A DNA stretch of 64,000 nucleotides from Streptomyces sp. NBC_00273 (GTDB lineage Bacteria; Actinomycetota; Actinomycetes; Streptomycetales; Streptomycetaceae), in the NCBI RefSeq assembly GCF_036178145.1, contig NZ_CP108067.1:992001-1056000 (forward strand), given 5' to 3'. Both the position numbers and the translations under genes were made by a program. This document shows positions 16,922 through 25,946 of the stretch, one piece after another. The notes beneath the pieces are model-generated. The model worked only from the letters and a program-made list of their open reading frames with translations, was not told the origin of the DNA and did no database searches. Position 1 is the stretch's first letter. Every line of letters starts with the position of its first letter.

Positions 16922-16925
16922 CGGA

Positions 16926-18617
16926 TCAGTTCGGCGGGCTCGCGGCGAAGACCGCCGCGAGGTGGGCGGCCAGTGGGCGCGGGGCGGGCGGAGAGAGCGG
17001 GAGCCGGGCGCCGAGGTATCCGTCCGGGCGGATCACGAAGGCCGTGGGCTCCTCGGCCGCGTAGAGGCGGGCGAACTCTCCGCGGCCGTCGGTGTAGACC
17101 GGCAGTGTCGTCCCGTCGGCCTCGACGATGGCATGCGCGTCGGCGCCAGCGCCCGCGTCCGCCGCGAGCACCAGGCAGACGTCCATCCGGCCGCCCGAGG
17201 ACTCCCGGGCTGTCCGGACGAGTTCGTCGAGGCCCGACCCGGTTTCGGAGCCGGGCCCGAACCCCGCTCCGTAGAGCAGCAGTACGTGGTCCCGCTCGCG
17301 CAGGACGTCGTACAGGCGCATCGGGTAGGCGGTGCCGGGTCCGGTGAGGCCCGCGCAGTCCGGTGCCCGGTCGCCGGGACGGGGGCCCCGGCCGTCGCCG
17401 GCCGGGTCCACGGTCGGGCTTCCCCGGTAGCCGACGAGGAGTTGGGCCTCGCGCATCATCACCGTCGCCGGGTCGTCGGGGTCGTTCTCCATTCCCTCTA
17501 CGGCGTGTCGTACGGTGCGGCCGACGACTTCCTCGCCGACGGGCCGGCGTTCGGCGTCGTAGCCGGCGAGCAGGCCGGGGTGGGCCGCGCCCGCGCACGC
17601 CAGGGCGAGCTTCCAGGCCAGGTTCCAGGCGTCCTGGATGCCGGTGTTCATGCCCTGGGCGCCGGTCGGCGGGTGGATGTGGGCCGCGTCCCCCGCGACG
17701 AAGACCCGGCCGTCGCCGTAGCGGTCCACGATCCGGTGGCTGATGCGGAACACCGAGGTCCAGCGGATGTCGAAGGCGGTGGTCGGCTGCGGTGAGAGCC
17801 GGTCCAGGACGGCTTGGATGTCGGCCAGGGCGGGGCCCCGGCCGCCCTGCAGGCCGTGGGTGATGCCGTCGGAGGCGGCCGCGTCCTGCCGTGCGGTGGA
17901 GAGTTCGGGCGGCACCATCATCGACATCCGGTACCGGCCCCGGCCGGGGAGCGGGATGCAGACGAGCACGTCGTCGACCGCCCCTTCATCGTCGAGGTGC
18001 ATGGCGCGCAGGTTGTACCCGGGCGGCAGGTCCCAGTCGACGCGTACGTCGGCGAGCATGTACTCCTCGGCGAAGGCCCCGCCCTCGAAGGTGAGGCCGA
18101 GTCCTTTGCGGACGATGCTGTGCGCGCCGTCGCAGCCCACCAGGTACCGGGTCCGCAGCTCTTCCTGCGCCCCGGACGGGGTGTGCAGCCGGCAGGTCAC
18201 CCCGTCGGCGTCCTGGGTGAACGACACGAGTTCGGTGCCCCGTTCGACGGCCGTCCCGAAGCGGCCCAGGAACTCGTCCAGGATCCGCTCGGTCTCGTAC
18301 TGCGGCAGCGCCGCGAATCCGTAGGGCACTTCGGGCGGCACGGAGAGCTCGGTGCGGGCCTTCTCGACGCCGTTGACGTAGAGGAACTGCCCCCTCATCG
18401 GGACGGCCGCCTCCAGTGCGGCGCGGACCATCCCCATGCGGTCCCACACCTCCAGGGTGCGCGGCTGGATGCCGACGGCCTTCGCGAACGGCAGCCGGGC
18501 CGGCAGCCGGTCGACGATCCGGCACCTGCCGCCGCGTCTGCGGAGCTCCGCAGCGGCGGTCAGCCCGACCGGGCCGGCGCCGACGACCAGGACGTCCGTT
18601 GCGTAGGTGTGCGCCAC
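16926..18617 (-). CDS. FAD-dependent aromatic-type monooxygenase (FAD_binding_3, class A)
   Basis: A 563-residue flavoprotein with dinucleotide motif VVGAGPVGLTAAAELRRRG (about 10-28), the DG motif VGCDGAHSIVRKGLG, the GD motif VFVAGDAAHIHPPTGAQGMN, and a C-terminal thioredoxin-like domain as in phenol, rifampicin and polyketide hydroxylases. It should use NAD(P)H and O2 to hydroxylate an aromatic ring. GTG 18617 is preceded by aggagg. It lies 76 bases downstream of ohr on the same strand and may be read from the same promoter. Confidence 0.9.
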   Translation of the reverse strand: MAHTYATDVLVVGAGPVGLTAAAELRRRGGRCRIVDRLPARLPFAKAVGIQPRTLEVWDRMGMVRAALEAAVPMRGQFLYVNGVEKARTELSVPPEVPYGFAALPQYETERILDEFLGRFGTAVERGTELVSFTQDADGVTCRLHTPSGAQEELRTRYLVGCDGAHSIVRKGLGLTFEGGAFAEEYMLADVRVDWDLPPGYNLRAMHLDDEGAVDDVLVCIPLPGRGRYRMSMMVPPELSTARQDAAASDGITHGLQGGRGPALADIQAVLDRLSPQPTTAFDIRWTSVFRISHRIVDRYGDGRVFVAGDAAHIHPPTGAQGMNTGIQDAWNLAWKLALACAGAAHPGLLAGYDAERRPVGEEVVGRTVRHAVEGMENDPDDPATVMMREAQLLVGYRGSPTVDPAGDGRGPRPGDRAPDCAGLTGPGTAYPMRLYDVLRERDHVLLLYGAGFGPGSETGSGLDELVRTARESSGGRMDVCLVLAADAGAGADAHAIVEADGTTLPVYTDGRGEFARLYAAEEPTAFVIRPDGYLGARLPLSPPAPRPLAAHLAAVFAASPPN

Positions 18618-18693
18618 TGGCGCCTCCTGGCGTGCGGCCCCCGGAGAAGTGGATGCCCCTCCATGGTGGCCGCCCGCCAGGTGTCCGGCATCT

Positions 18694-19104
<411 letters not shown>

Positions 19105-19176
19105 GAGAGTTCCTCTCGCAGAAATGAACCGTGGCGGCGGCCGGTGGTCGACCGCGCTCCACCAGTAGAGCACGCA

Positions 19177-19198
19177 ATTAAGTTGTGCACAATTCAAT
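19177..19198. promoter_or_regulatory. Probable OhrR operator
   Basis: A 22-bp imperfect palindrome, attaagttgtg / cacaattcaat, is centred on ttgtgcacaa with 9 of 11 half-site positions symmetric. It lies between the ohr and ohrR starts in an unusually AT-rich patch. OhrR represses ohr and itself by binding such AT-rich inverted repeats until its cysteine is oxidised. Confidence 0.75.
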
Positions 19199-19232
19199 GC
19201 CCTCCAAGTTCTGCCCGGGTACACTGGCCGAC

Positions 19233-19718
19233 ATGACCGAGCAGCCCACCGCGACCCACTCCGACCAGGACTTCCTGCGCCTGGACGGCCAGATCTGCTT
19301 CGCGCTGAACGCGGCGAGCCGCGCCTTCGGCGGCCTCTACCGCGTCGTCCTCAAGGACCTGGGCCTCACCTATCCCCAGTACCTGGTGATGCTGGTGCTG
19401 TGGGAGCACGGCGAGATGCCGGTCAAGGAGATCGGGCAGCACCTGCGACTGGACTCCGGAACGCTGTCCCCGCTGCTCAAGCGGCTGGAGGCGGCCGGAC
19501 TGGTCCGCCGCGAGCGCAGCACCGAGGACGAGCGGTCCGTGCACGCCCACCTGACCGGGGAGGGCGCCGCGCTGCGCGCCCGCGCGGTGGAAGTACCCCG
19601 GCGGATCGCGGCCGCGACCGGCTTCGAGCTCGCCGAGGTCCTCGACCTCCAGGCCCGGCTGAACCGCCTCACCGCGGCCCTCGACGCCGCCGTGCCCCGG
19701 GAGGCCGGAGAGGCGTAG
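19233..19718 (+). CDS. ohrR: OhrR, MarR-family peroxide-sensing repressor
   Basis: A 161-residue winged-helix regulator. LRLDGQICFAL places the conserved peroxide-sensing cysteine at residue 22, LTYPQYLVMLVLWEHG matches the OhrR core including its tyrosine, and the recognition region reads LRLDSGTLSPLLKRLEAAGLV. Oxidation of Cys22 by organic peroxides should release it from the operator at 19177-19198. ATG 19233 gives the family's N-terminal spacing to the cysteine; in-frame upstream ATGs would lie inside the operator. Confidence 0.93.
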   Translation: MTEQPTATHSDQDFLRLDGQICFALNAASRAFGGLYRVVLKDLGLTYPQYLVMLVLWEHGEMPVKEIGQHLRLDSGTLSPLLKRLEAAGLVRRERSTEDERSVHAHLTGEGAALRARAVEVPRRIAAATGFELAEVLDLQARLNRLTAALDAAVPREAGEA

Positions 19719-19786
19719 CGGCCCCCCGCACCGGACACTGGGTCCGGGAGGCGGGCGGCGGGGCGGCGGCGGGCAGGAGGTGCGCG

Positions 19787-20821
19787 ATGGACCCGGTTGC
19801 GGCGCTGGACCGGATCGCCTTCCTGCTCGAGCGTGCGCAGGCCCCCACCTACCGGGTACGGGCCTTCCAGTCCGCCGCGGCCGCGATCACGCGGATGGGC
19901 GAGGACGAGGTGACCGAGCGGGTCGCGGCCGGTTCCCTGGAGGCCGTGAAGGGGATCGGCCCCAAAACGGCCCAGGTCGTACGGGAGGCGCTCGGCGGGA
20001 CCGTGCCGGCGTACCTGCAGGCGCTGGAGGACGAGATCGCCGCGCTCCCCGAAGGGCCGCCGCCCACGCCCGCCGCCACCGCCCTGCGGGCGGCCCTGCG
20101 CGGGGACTGCCACGTGCACTCCGACTGGTCCGACGGCGGCAGTCCGATCGAGGCGATGGGGCGGGCGGCGGCCGCACTGGGCCACGACTGGGCCGTCCTG
20201 ACCGACCACTCGCCGCGCCTGACCGTCGCCCGCGGGCTCTCCCCGGAGCGGCTGCGCGAGCAGCTGCGGGTGGTGGCCGAGCTCAACGCCACCTGGGCGC
20301 CCTTCCGGCTGCTCACCGGAATCGAGTGCGACATCCTCGACGACGGAGCGCTGGACCAGGAGCCGGAGCTGCTGGACCGGCTCGACCTGGTGGTCGGCTC
20401 GGTGCACTCGAAGCTGCGGATGGACGCGCCGGCGATGACCCGACGGCTGCTGGCGGCCGTGCGCAACCCGCTGATGGACGTCCTGGGCCACTGCACCGGG
20501 CGGCTGGTCACCGGCCGGACCCGGCCGGAGTCGCAGTTCGACGCCGAGGCGGTCTTCGCGGCCTGCGCACAGAGCGGTACTGCCGTGGAGATCAACAGCC
20601 GGCCCGAGCGGCTGGACCCGCCCCGGCGGCTGCTGCGCCTGGCCGTAGCAGCCGGCACCTTCTTCGCGATCGACACGGACGCGCACGCCCCGGGCCAGCT
20701 GGACTGGCAGATCGTCGGCTGCGAAAGGGCCGTGGAGTGCGAGGTTCCGGCCGGGCGCGTCATCAACACCTGGCCGGCGGACGCGCTCCTGGCCTGGACC
20801 CGCACCCGGGAAATGCCCTGA
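19787..20821 (+). CDS. PHP-domain phosphoesterase with N-terminal helix-hairpin-helix domain (PolX-like without polymerase palm)
   Basis: A 344-residue protein. Residues 1-70 resemble the 8-kDa domain of X-family polymerases (TYRVRAFQSAAAAI, then the hairpin VKGIGPKTAQVV). Residues 107-344 form a PHP domain with metal-binding DCHVHSDWSDGG, VLTDHS, GIECDIL, VGSVHSKL, LGHCTGR and DTDAHAP. The polymerase palm of bacterial PolX is missing between them. Such proteins may act as 3'-phosphoesterases or nucleases on DNA. An aggagg site precedes ATG 19787. Confidence 0.85.
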   Translation: MDPVAALDRIAFLLERAQAPTYRVRAFQSAAAAITRMGEDEVTERVAAGSLEAVKGIGPKTAQVVREALGGTVPAYLQALEDEIAALPEGPPPTPAATALRAALRGDCHVHSDWSDGGSPIEAMGRAAAALGHDWAVLTDHSPRLTVARGLSPERLREQLRVVAELNATWAPFRLLTGIECDILDDGALDQEPELLDRLDLVVGSVHSKLRMDAPAMTRRLLAAVRNPLMDVLGHCTGRLVTGRTRPESQFDAEAVFAACAQSGTAVEINSRPERLDPPRRLLRLAVAAGTFFAIDTDAHAPGQLDWQIVGCERAVECEVPAGRVINTWPADALLAWTRTREMP

Positions 20822-21062
20822 AGGCCGCCCACGGGGGCCCAGTGCGTGCCGGGAGCGACCAGACCCGTCTGCCCCGTCCCGTACGCGGCGATCACAGAAC
20901 CTCGTCCGGGACCTGACGGGCGCGACCGTGATCATCCGGGTCGCGGGGCGGTCGGGGCGCCGTTGGGCGTCCCCGTCCCGGGCGACCCCCCGTACGGTGG
21001 CGCGGGCCCTGCGCGCGGAGCGGGCCGGAGCGCGCGGCCCGCCCGGTGGTGGTGGCGGTGGC

Positions 21063-21935
21063 TCACGGGCGGAGTTCGACGACCAGCAGGATCACATCGG
21101 CTCCGGCCACCGCCATCGTGGCCAGGAAGGGGAGCCTTCCGGCAGCCCGGCGGGCCGCGAGGAGCAGCGCCGTCGCGGTCGCGGCGAGCAGCGTCCAGCC
21201 GTACGCCGTCACCCGCCCCGGCGCTCCCACGACCAGGGTGGCGGTCGAGCCGAGGACGAGCAGTCCGGCCAGCGCGGCCGAGACCCGTCGACCCAGCCGC
21301 TGCGGCAGCCCCGCCACACCGGTGGCCAGGTCGTCCTCGATGTCCGGCAGCACGTTGGCGAAGTGCGCGCCCGCGCCGAGGAGGGCCGCGGCGGCCGTGA
21401 GCCAGGGCGGCGGCCAGGGAGCCCCGGGCAGGCCCAGAGTGACGAACGCGGGCAGCAGGCCGAAGGCCAGGGCGTACGGGACCCAGGAGGCGGGCGTGCT
21501 CTTGAGCCGGAGGTTGTAGGCCCAGGCGGCCGCCACGCCGACGAGGTGCGCGGCGGCGGCGAGCAGCCCGCAGGCCAGGGACAGCGGGATGCAGAGCAGC
21601 AGCGCCGCGGCCGCGGCCCGGGTCACGGACGCGGCCGGCACCGTACCGGCGACGAGCGGTTTGTCCCGTCGGCCCGTGGCCAGGTCGCGCCGCAGGTCGG
21701 CCCGGTCGTTGCACCAACCCACCGACAGCTGTCCGGCGGCCACCGCGCCCACGGTCACGGCCGCCCTCGCCGGGCCGTGCCCCGCGGCGGCCGTCAGGGC
21801 GGCGACGAAGAGGGTCACGGCGGCCGCGGGCAGCGGGTGGCACGCGGCGGCGAGGCCGCGTACGAGGCCGGGGCCGGGCGCCGTGCTCCCGGTGACTTCG
21901 GTGTTCTCGCGGGTCTGGGCGGTTCGCGCGGGCAC
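21063..21935 (-). CDS. UbiA-family membrane prenyltransferase
   Basis: A 290-residue polytopic membrane protein (8-9 predicted helices) with the two Asp-rich diphosphate-binding motifs, NDRADLRRD (about 77-85) and DIEDD (about 200-204). UbiA enzymes move a prenyl group from a polyprenyl diphosphate onto an aromatic or other acceptor within the membrane. It starts at GTG 21935 and is divergent from the type III PKS operon over only 76 bp, so co-regulation with the phenolic-lipid genes is likely and its acceptor may be their product. Confidence 0.88.
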   Translation of the reverse strand: MPARTAQTRENTEVTGSTAPGPGLVRGLAAACHPLPAAAVTLFVAALTAAAGHGPARAAVTVGAVAAGQLSVGWCNDRADLRRDLATGRRDKPLVAGTVPAASVTRAAAAALLLCIPLSLACGLLAAAAHLVGVAAAWAYNLRLKSTPASWVPYALAFGLLPAFVTLGLPGAPWPPPWLTAAAALLGAGAHFANVLPDIEDDLATGVAGLPQRLGRRVSAALAGLLVLGSTATLVVGAPGRVTAYGWTLLAATATALLLAARRAAGRLPFLATMAVAGADVILLVVELRP

Positions 21936-22011
21936 GGCGACACGCTACGCGGCGCCGCGCCCGGTTCGCCTGATTCGTAACGATGTGTCAGTTGTTTTCT
22001 ATGGTGAACGA

Positions 22012-23073
22012 ATGACACGTGTTCTGGCAGTGCGCAGCGTGTTCCCGCCCCATCACCATCCCCAGTCCGAGATCACGGAGGCGCTCGCCCGCTTCCTGCC
22101 ACCGGGCTCCGACACCGCCCTGCTGCGCCGCGTCCACGGCTCGGTGCGCGTGGACGGCCGACATCTCGCGCTGCCGCTGGAGCGGTACGGTCCGGGGAAC
22201 GACTTCGGCGCGACGAACGCCCTCTTCATCGAGACGGCCCTGGAGCTCGGTACCCGAGCCCTCGAACTCGCCCTCTCCGACGCCGGTCTGGCGGCCCGGG
22301 AGGTCGATCTGGTCATGTCGACCACCGTGACCGGGCTCGCGACGCCCTCGCTGGAGGCCCGTCTCGCCACCCGTGCGGGCCTGCGTCCCGACGTACGGCG
22401 GGTGCCGCTCTTCGGCCTCGGCTGCGCGGCCGGCGCCGCCGGAGTGGGCCACGTCCACGACCATCTGACGGGGCGTACCGGCCACGCGGCCCTCCTGCTG
22501 TCCACCGAGCTCTGCTCGCTCACCCTCCAGTCCACCGACGCCTCGATGGCGAACCTGGTGGCCGGCGCCCTGTTCGGCGACGGCGCGGGCGCCCTGGTGG
22601 CGGTGGGCCGCGAGCATCCCCTGCACGCAACCGGCGCCGGACCCGAGGTGGTGGCCGCCCGCAGCCGTCTGTACCCGGGCACCGAGCACCTCCTCGGCTG
22701 GGACATCGGCCACTGGGGGATGCGCATGGTGCTGGGCCGCGAACTCCCGGACCTGGTCCGGCTGCACGTGGCCGAGGAGGTCGATTCCTTCCTCGCCGCG
22801 CACGACCTCAAGCCCGCGGACGTCGACGCGTGGATCTGCCATCCCGGCGGCCCGAAGATCCTCGACACGCTCTCGGACGCCCTCGCGCTGCCGGAGTCGG
22901 CCTTCGCCGCAAGCCGGCGTTCGCTGGCGGCCGTGGGCAACCTCTCCTCCGCCTCGGTCCTGCACATCCTGGACGGCGTCCAGAGCGCGGGACCGCCGCC
23001 GCCCGGATCGGTCGGGCTGATGCTCGCCTTCGGTCCGGGCTTCGCCTCCGAACTCGTCCTCCTGCGCTGGTGA
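22012..23073 (+). CDS. srsA: Type III polyketide synthase, alkylresorcinol synthase-like (SrsA)
   Basis: A 353-residue chalcone-synthase-fold enzyme with the catalytic Cys in FGLGCAAGAAG (about 140), His in CHPGGPKIL (about 277) and Asn in VGNLSSAS (about 310). It should condense a long acyl starter with malonyl-type extenders to give alkylresorcinols or alkylpyrones. The symbol rests on gene order: a methyltransferase and flavoprotein follow immediately, as in S. griseus srsABC. Germicidin- or other pyrone-type synthases remain possible from sequence alone. Confidence 0.85.
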   Translation: MTRVLAVRSVFPPHHHPQSEITEALARFLPPGSDTALLRRVHGSVRVDGRHLALPLERYGPGNDFGATNALFIETALELGTRALELALSDAGLAAREVDLVMSTTVTGLATPSLEARLATRAGLRPDVRRVPLFGLGCAAGAAGVGHVHDHLTGRTGHAALLLSTELCSLTLQSTDASMANLVAGALFGDGAGALVAVGREHPLHATGAGPEVVAARSRLYPGTEHLLGWDIGHWGMRMVLGRELPDLVRLHVAEEVDSFLAAHDLKPADVDAWICHPGGPKILDTLSDALALPESAFAASRRSLAAVGNLSSASVLHILDGVQSAGPPPPGSVGLMLAFGPGFASELVLLRW

Positions 23074-23078
23074 GCCCG

Positions 23079-23675
23079 ATGAATTCGATCCCCGCCCTGA
23101 CCGCCTCCACCTCCGCCTCCCTGACCCCGTACCTGCTGCTGATCGGGCTCGTCGCCGCCGAGCGGCTCGCCGAGCTGATCACGGCCCGCCGCCACACCGC
23201 GTGGAGCCTGGCCCGCGGCGGCCGTGAGTACGGCCGCGGCCACTACCCGGCCATGGTCGCCCTGCACACCGCACTGCTCGTGGGCTGCGTGGTGGAACCC
23301 TGGGTGGCCGGGCGGCCGTTCGTCCCGCTGCTCGGCTGGTCGGCCCTCGCCGTCGCCGTGGCCGCCCAGGGCCTTCGCTGGTGGTGCATCGCCACCCTCG
23401 GCAAGCGCTGGAACACCCGGGTGCTGGTCGTTCCCGGGCTGCCGCTGGTGGAGTCGGGACCGTACCGGCTGCTGCGCCACCCCAACTACGTGGCCGTGGT
23501 CGCGGAAGGCGTCGCGCTGCCGCTGGTGCACTCCGCGTGGATGACGGCGCTCGGCTTCACCGTGCTCAATCTGCTGCTGCTGCGCGTACGGATCGGCTGC
23601 GAGGACGCCGCCCTGACCGACGGCGGCCGGCTGCGGGCGCCCGCAGCCGTCCACTCGGCCGGCGCCGCCTCGTGA
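23079..23675 (+). CDS. srsB: Isoprenylcysteine carboxyl methyltransferase-fold membrane methyltransferase (SrsB-like)
   Basis: A 198-residue membrane protein with 4-5 helices and the ICMT signature SGPYRLLRHPNYVAVVAEG (about 128-146) for S-adenosylmethionine binding, then a conserved CEDAAL near the C-terminus. In the srs pathway the equivalent enzyme methylates a phenolic hydroxyl of the alkylresorcinol. The start is ATG 23079, six bases after the PKS stop; a GTG at 23070 overlapping that stop as GTGA is equally plausible and would add three residues. Confidence 0.82.
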   Translation: MNSIPALTASTSASLTPYLLLIGLVAAERLAELITARRHTAWSLARGGREYGRGHYPAMVALHTALLVGCVVEPWVAGRPFVPLLGWSALAVAVAAQGLRWWCIATLGKRWNTRVLVVPGLPLVESGPYRLLRHPNYVAVVAEGVALPLVHSAWMTALGFTVLNLLLLRVRIGCEDAALTDGGRLRAPAAVHSAGAAS

Positions 23676-24697
23676 TCGACCTGCTGATCGCGGGCGGGGG
23701 CCCGGCCGGGCTGACCACCGCCATCCACGGCGCGCTCGCCGGCCTCGAGGTCGTGGTCGTGGAGCCGAGGCCCACCCCCATCGACAAGGCCTGCGGGGAG
23801 GGCCTGATGCCGGGGGGCGTACGCCACCTCCGGGAGCTGGGCGTCACCGTCGCCGGGCAGCCGTTCCACGGGATCCGCTACGTCGACGGGGTGAGCGGCC
23901 GCTGCGCCGAGGGGCTCTTCCGGTCCGGCCCGGGGCTCGGCGCCCGGCGCACGGAACTCCAGGCCGCGCTGGCCGAGCGCGCCGCAGGACTCGGCGTACG
24001 GGTGCTCCCCGGGCGCGTCCACCAGGTGCGCCAGGACGTCCATCAGGTCAGCGCGGCCGGGCTCACCGCCCGCTACCTGGTGGCGGCGGACGGCCTGCAC
24101 TCCCCCGTCCGGCGCGGGCTCGGCCTGTCGGCGCCGCTCGCCCCCCGCCGACCGGCACGCTACGGGCTGCGCCGCCACTACGCCGCCCCGCCGTGGAGCG
24201 ACCTCGTCGAGGTGCACTGGTCGGCGCGGTGCGAGGCCTACGTCACCCCGCTGGCGCCCGACCGGATCGGCGTGGCCGTCCTGACCTCCGACCAGGCCCC
24301 CTTCGACGTGCAGTTGGCCCGCTTCCCCGTGCTGGCGGCGCGCCTGGCCGCGGCGGCGGGGACGCCGGTGCGCGGAGCCGGGCCGCTGCGCCAGGGGGCC
24401 CGCGTACGGGTGGCGGGGCGCGTGCTGTTCGTGGGGGACGCGGCCGGTTACGTGGACGCGCTGACCGGTGAGGGACTCACCCTGGCCATGACGGCGGCGG
24501 GCGAGCTGGTGCGCTGCGTCCGGGCGGGGCGCCCGCAGGCCTACGAGCAGGCCTGGCGGGACCTGTCGCGCAGCTACCGCACGCTCACCACGTCCCTGCT
24601 GTGGGCCCGTCACCAGCCTCGGCTCGCGCCCCGGATCGTCCCGCTGGCCGCCCGGCTCCCCCGCGTGTTCACCCGGGCGGTGAACCTGCTCGCGTGA
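23672..24697 (+). CDS. srsC: FAD-dependent monooxygenase/oxidoreductase (SrsC-like)
   Basis: A 341-residue flavoprotein with GGGPAGLTTAIHGALAG (about 8-24), the geranylgeranyl-reductase-like CGEGLMPGG (about 38-46), DG motif AADGLHSPVRRGLG and GD motif VLFVGDAAGYVDALTGEGL. GTG 23672 overlaps the upstream stop as GTGA. In the srs pathway the third gene hydroxylates the methylated alkylresorcinol to give a quinone-type lipid. The CGEG motif also occurs in lipid reductases, so reduction is an alternative. Confidence 0.82.
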   Translation: MIDLLIAGGGPAGLTTAIHGALAGLEVVVVEPRPTPIDKACGEGLMPGGVRHLRELGVTVAGQPFHGIRYVDGVSGRCAEGLFRSGPGLGARRTELQAALAERAAGLGVRVLPGRVHQVRQDVHQVSAAGLTARYLVAADGLHSPVRRGLGLSAPLAPRRPARYGLRRHYAAPPWSDLVEVHWSARCEAYVTPLAPDRIGVAVLTSDQAPFDVQLARFPVLAARLAAAAGTPVRGAGPLRQGARVRVAGRVLFVGDAAGYVDALTGEGLTLAMTAAGELVRCVRAGRPQAYEQAWRDLSRSYRTLTTSLLWARHQPRLAPRIVPLAARLPRVFTRAVNLLA

Positions 24698-24736
24698 CCG
24701 CGCGGGCCGCGCCGCCCGTGGGCGACGACCACGAAC

Positions 24737-24774
24737 GGAGCGGCACCCCGCGTCCGGGACGCGGGTGCCGCTCC
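24737..24774. terminator. Bidirectional terminator after the srs operon
   Basis: Arms of 18 bp (ggagcggcacccgcgtcc type) pair with one bulged C and a tight loop. It lies between the convergent stops at 24697 and 24793. Confidence 0.8.
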
Positions 24775-24792
24775 GGTGAAGCCCGCGGCCGG

Positions 24793-25779
24793 TCAGGCCG
24801 AGGTCTCCCGGCGGTTGCGCAGGGCCAGGCCGGCGAGGACCGCGCCGACCGCCGCGCACAGCACGACGGTGGCACCGGCCCAGGCCAAGGTGCCGCCCAC
24901 CGCGCCCGCCAGCGGGTCGTACCGCAGCGACCCGCCCAGCACGTGCAGGGCGACCACGCCCAGAGCGATGGCCGCGCCCGCCCGCCACACGGTCGTGGTG
25001 TCCCGGAGCGCCACCAGGGCGCCGCTCACCAGGCAGAGCACTGTGACGAGGAGGGGCAGGCAGTCGACGGGGGCCGCGAACTGCAGGGCCGTCGGGTCGT
25101 TCGGCAGGTGCAGGGCTGCGCTGACCAGCAGGGCGATCGCCACGGGCCAGCGCAGGACGCGCCGCAGCGCCCGGTCGCGGGACGCGGCGGGCGGGGCCGC
25201 GGGAGCGGTGCGCCGGGACGGCTCCTGGTGCGGGGCGTCGTACCGCTCCGGGTGCCACGACTCGAACGGCTCCTCGGGCTCCTGATCCTCGGGCTCCTGC
25301 TCGTAGGGCTCCGTGGAGGGCTCCGTGTGCGGGCCGGACGGGAGGACGTACGGGGCGGCCGGACCGGCGGGCCCGCTGCGGCCCCAGCGCTCTGCCCCCG
25401 CCGGGTCCTCCTTGCCGAGGATGGTCACCAGCAGGGCGACTTCCTCGATGGACCGTCCGACAGCGGCGGCGCGCAGCGTGGGGTCCGCCCCGGCCACCTC
25501 GTGCGGCAACTCGCCCAGGAGGGTGACCATCCGTCGTACGTCCTGCACCGGTCGGGTCACGCCGGGCGTGCGCAGCGCGTCGTGTCCGGCGCCAGGCAGC
25601 GGGCCGCCCTCCTTGAGGAGGCTCACGAGTGCGGTGCCGTCCTCGACCGGACGGCAGGTGGCCGCCGTCTCCAGCACGGTCCGCGCGGGCGACGCGTTCG
25701 GCTCGTCCGGTGCTATGAGGTCGGGGGTCCCGCGGCGGTCGTCGTGCTGTTCCGCCGCGCGGGTGATGGGGTCATTCAT
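24793..25779 (-). CDS. Membrane protein with three degenerate N-terminal repeats
   Basis: A 328-residue protein. The cytoplasmic N-terminus has three related segments: RPVEDGTALVSLL, RPVQDVRRMVTLL and RSIEEVALLVTIL, about 36-42 residues apart. An acidic Pro/Glu linker follows (about 155-200), then four membrane helices (about 215-328). ATG 25779 has a ggag site. The repeats look like a helical adaptor module; I recognise no enzyme motif. Confidence 0.75.
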   Translation of the reverse strand: MNDPITRAAEQHDDRRGTPDLIAPDEPNASPARTVLETAATCRPVEDGTALVSLLKEGGPLPGAGHDALRTPGVTRPVQDVRRMVTLLGELPHEVAGADPTLRAAAVGRSIEEVALLVTILGKEDPAGAERWGRSGPAGPAAPYVLPSGPHTEPSTEPYEQEPEDQEPEEPFESWHPERYDAPHQEPSRRTAPAAPPAASRDRALRRVLRWPVAIALLVSAALHLPNDPTALQFAAPVDCLPLLVTVLCLVSGALVALRDTTTVWRAGAAIALGVVALHVLGGSLRYDPLAGAVGGTLAWAGATVVLCAAVGAVLAGLALRNRRETSA

Positions 25780-25946
25780 GGAAAGCTCCGTTCGCCGACA
25801 CGCGGGTCCACGCCGTCGCACGCCGGTCATCGTGCGTCATGGGAACCGCACGCTTTGTTACATTGAGGGCCGCCTTCGCTCACTGCGCCATTCGGGGCGG
25901 GCAAACGGGGGCTCCGCTCGGGCCCCGAAGGGAAAGGGCGTCGGCC

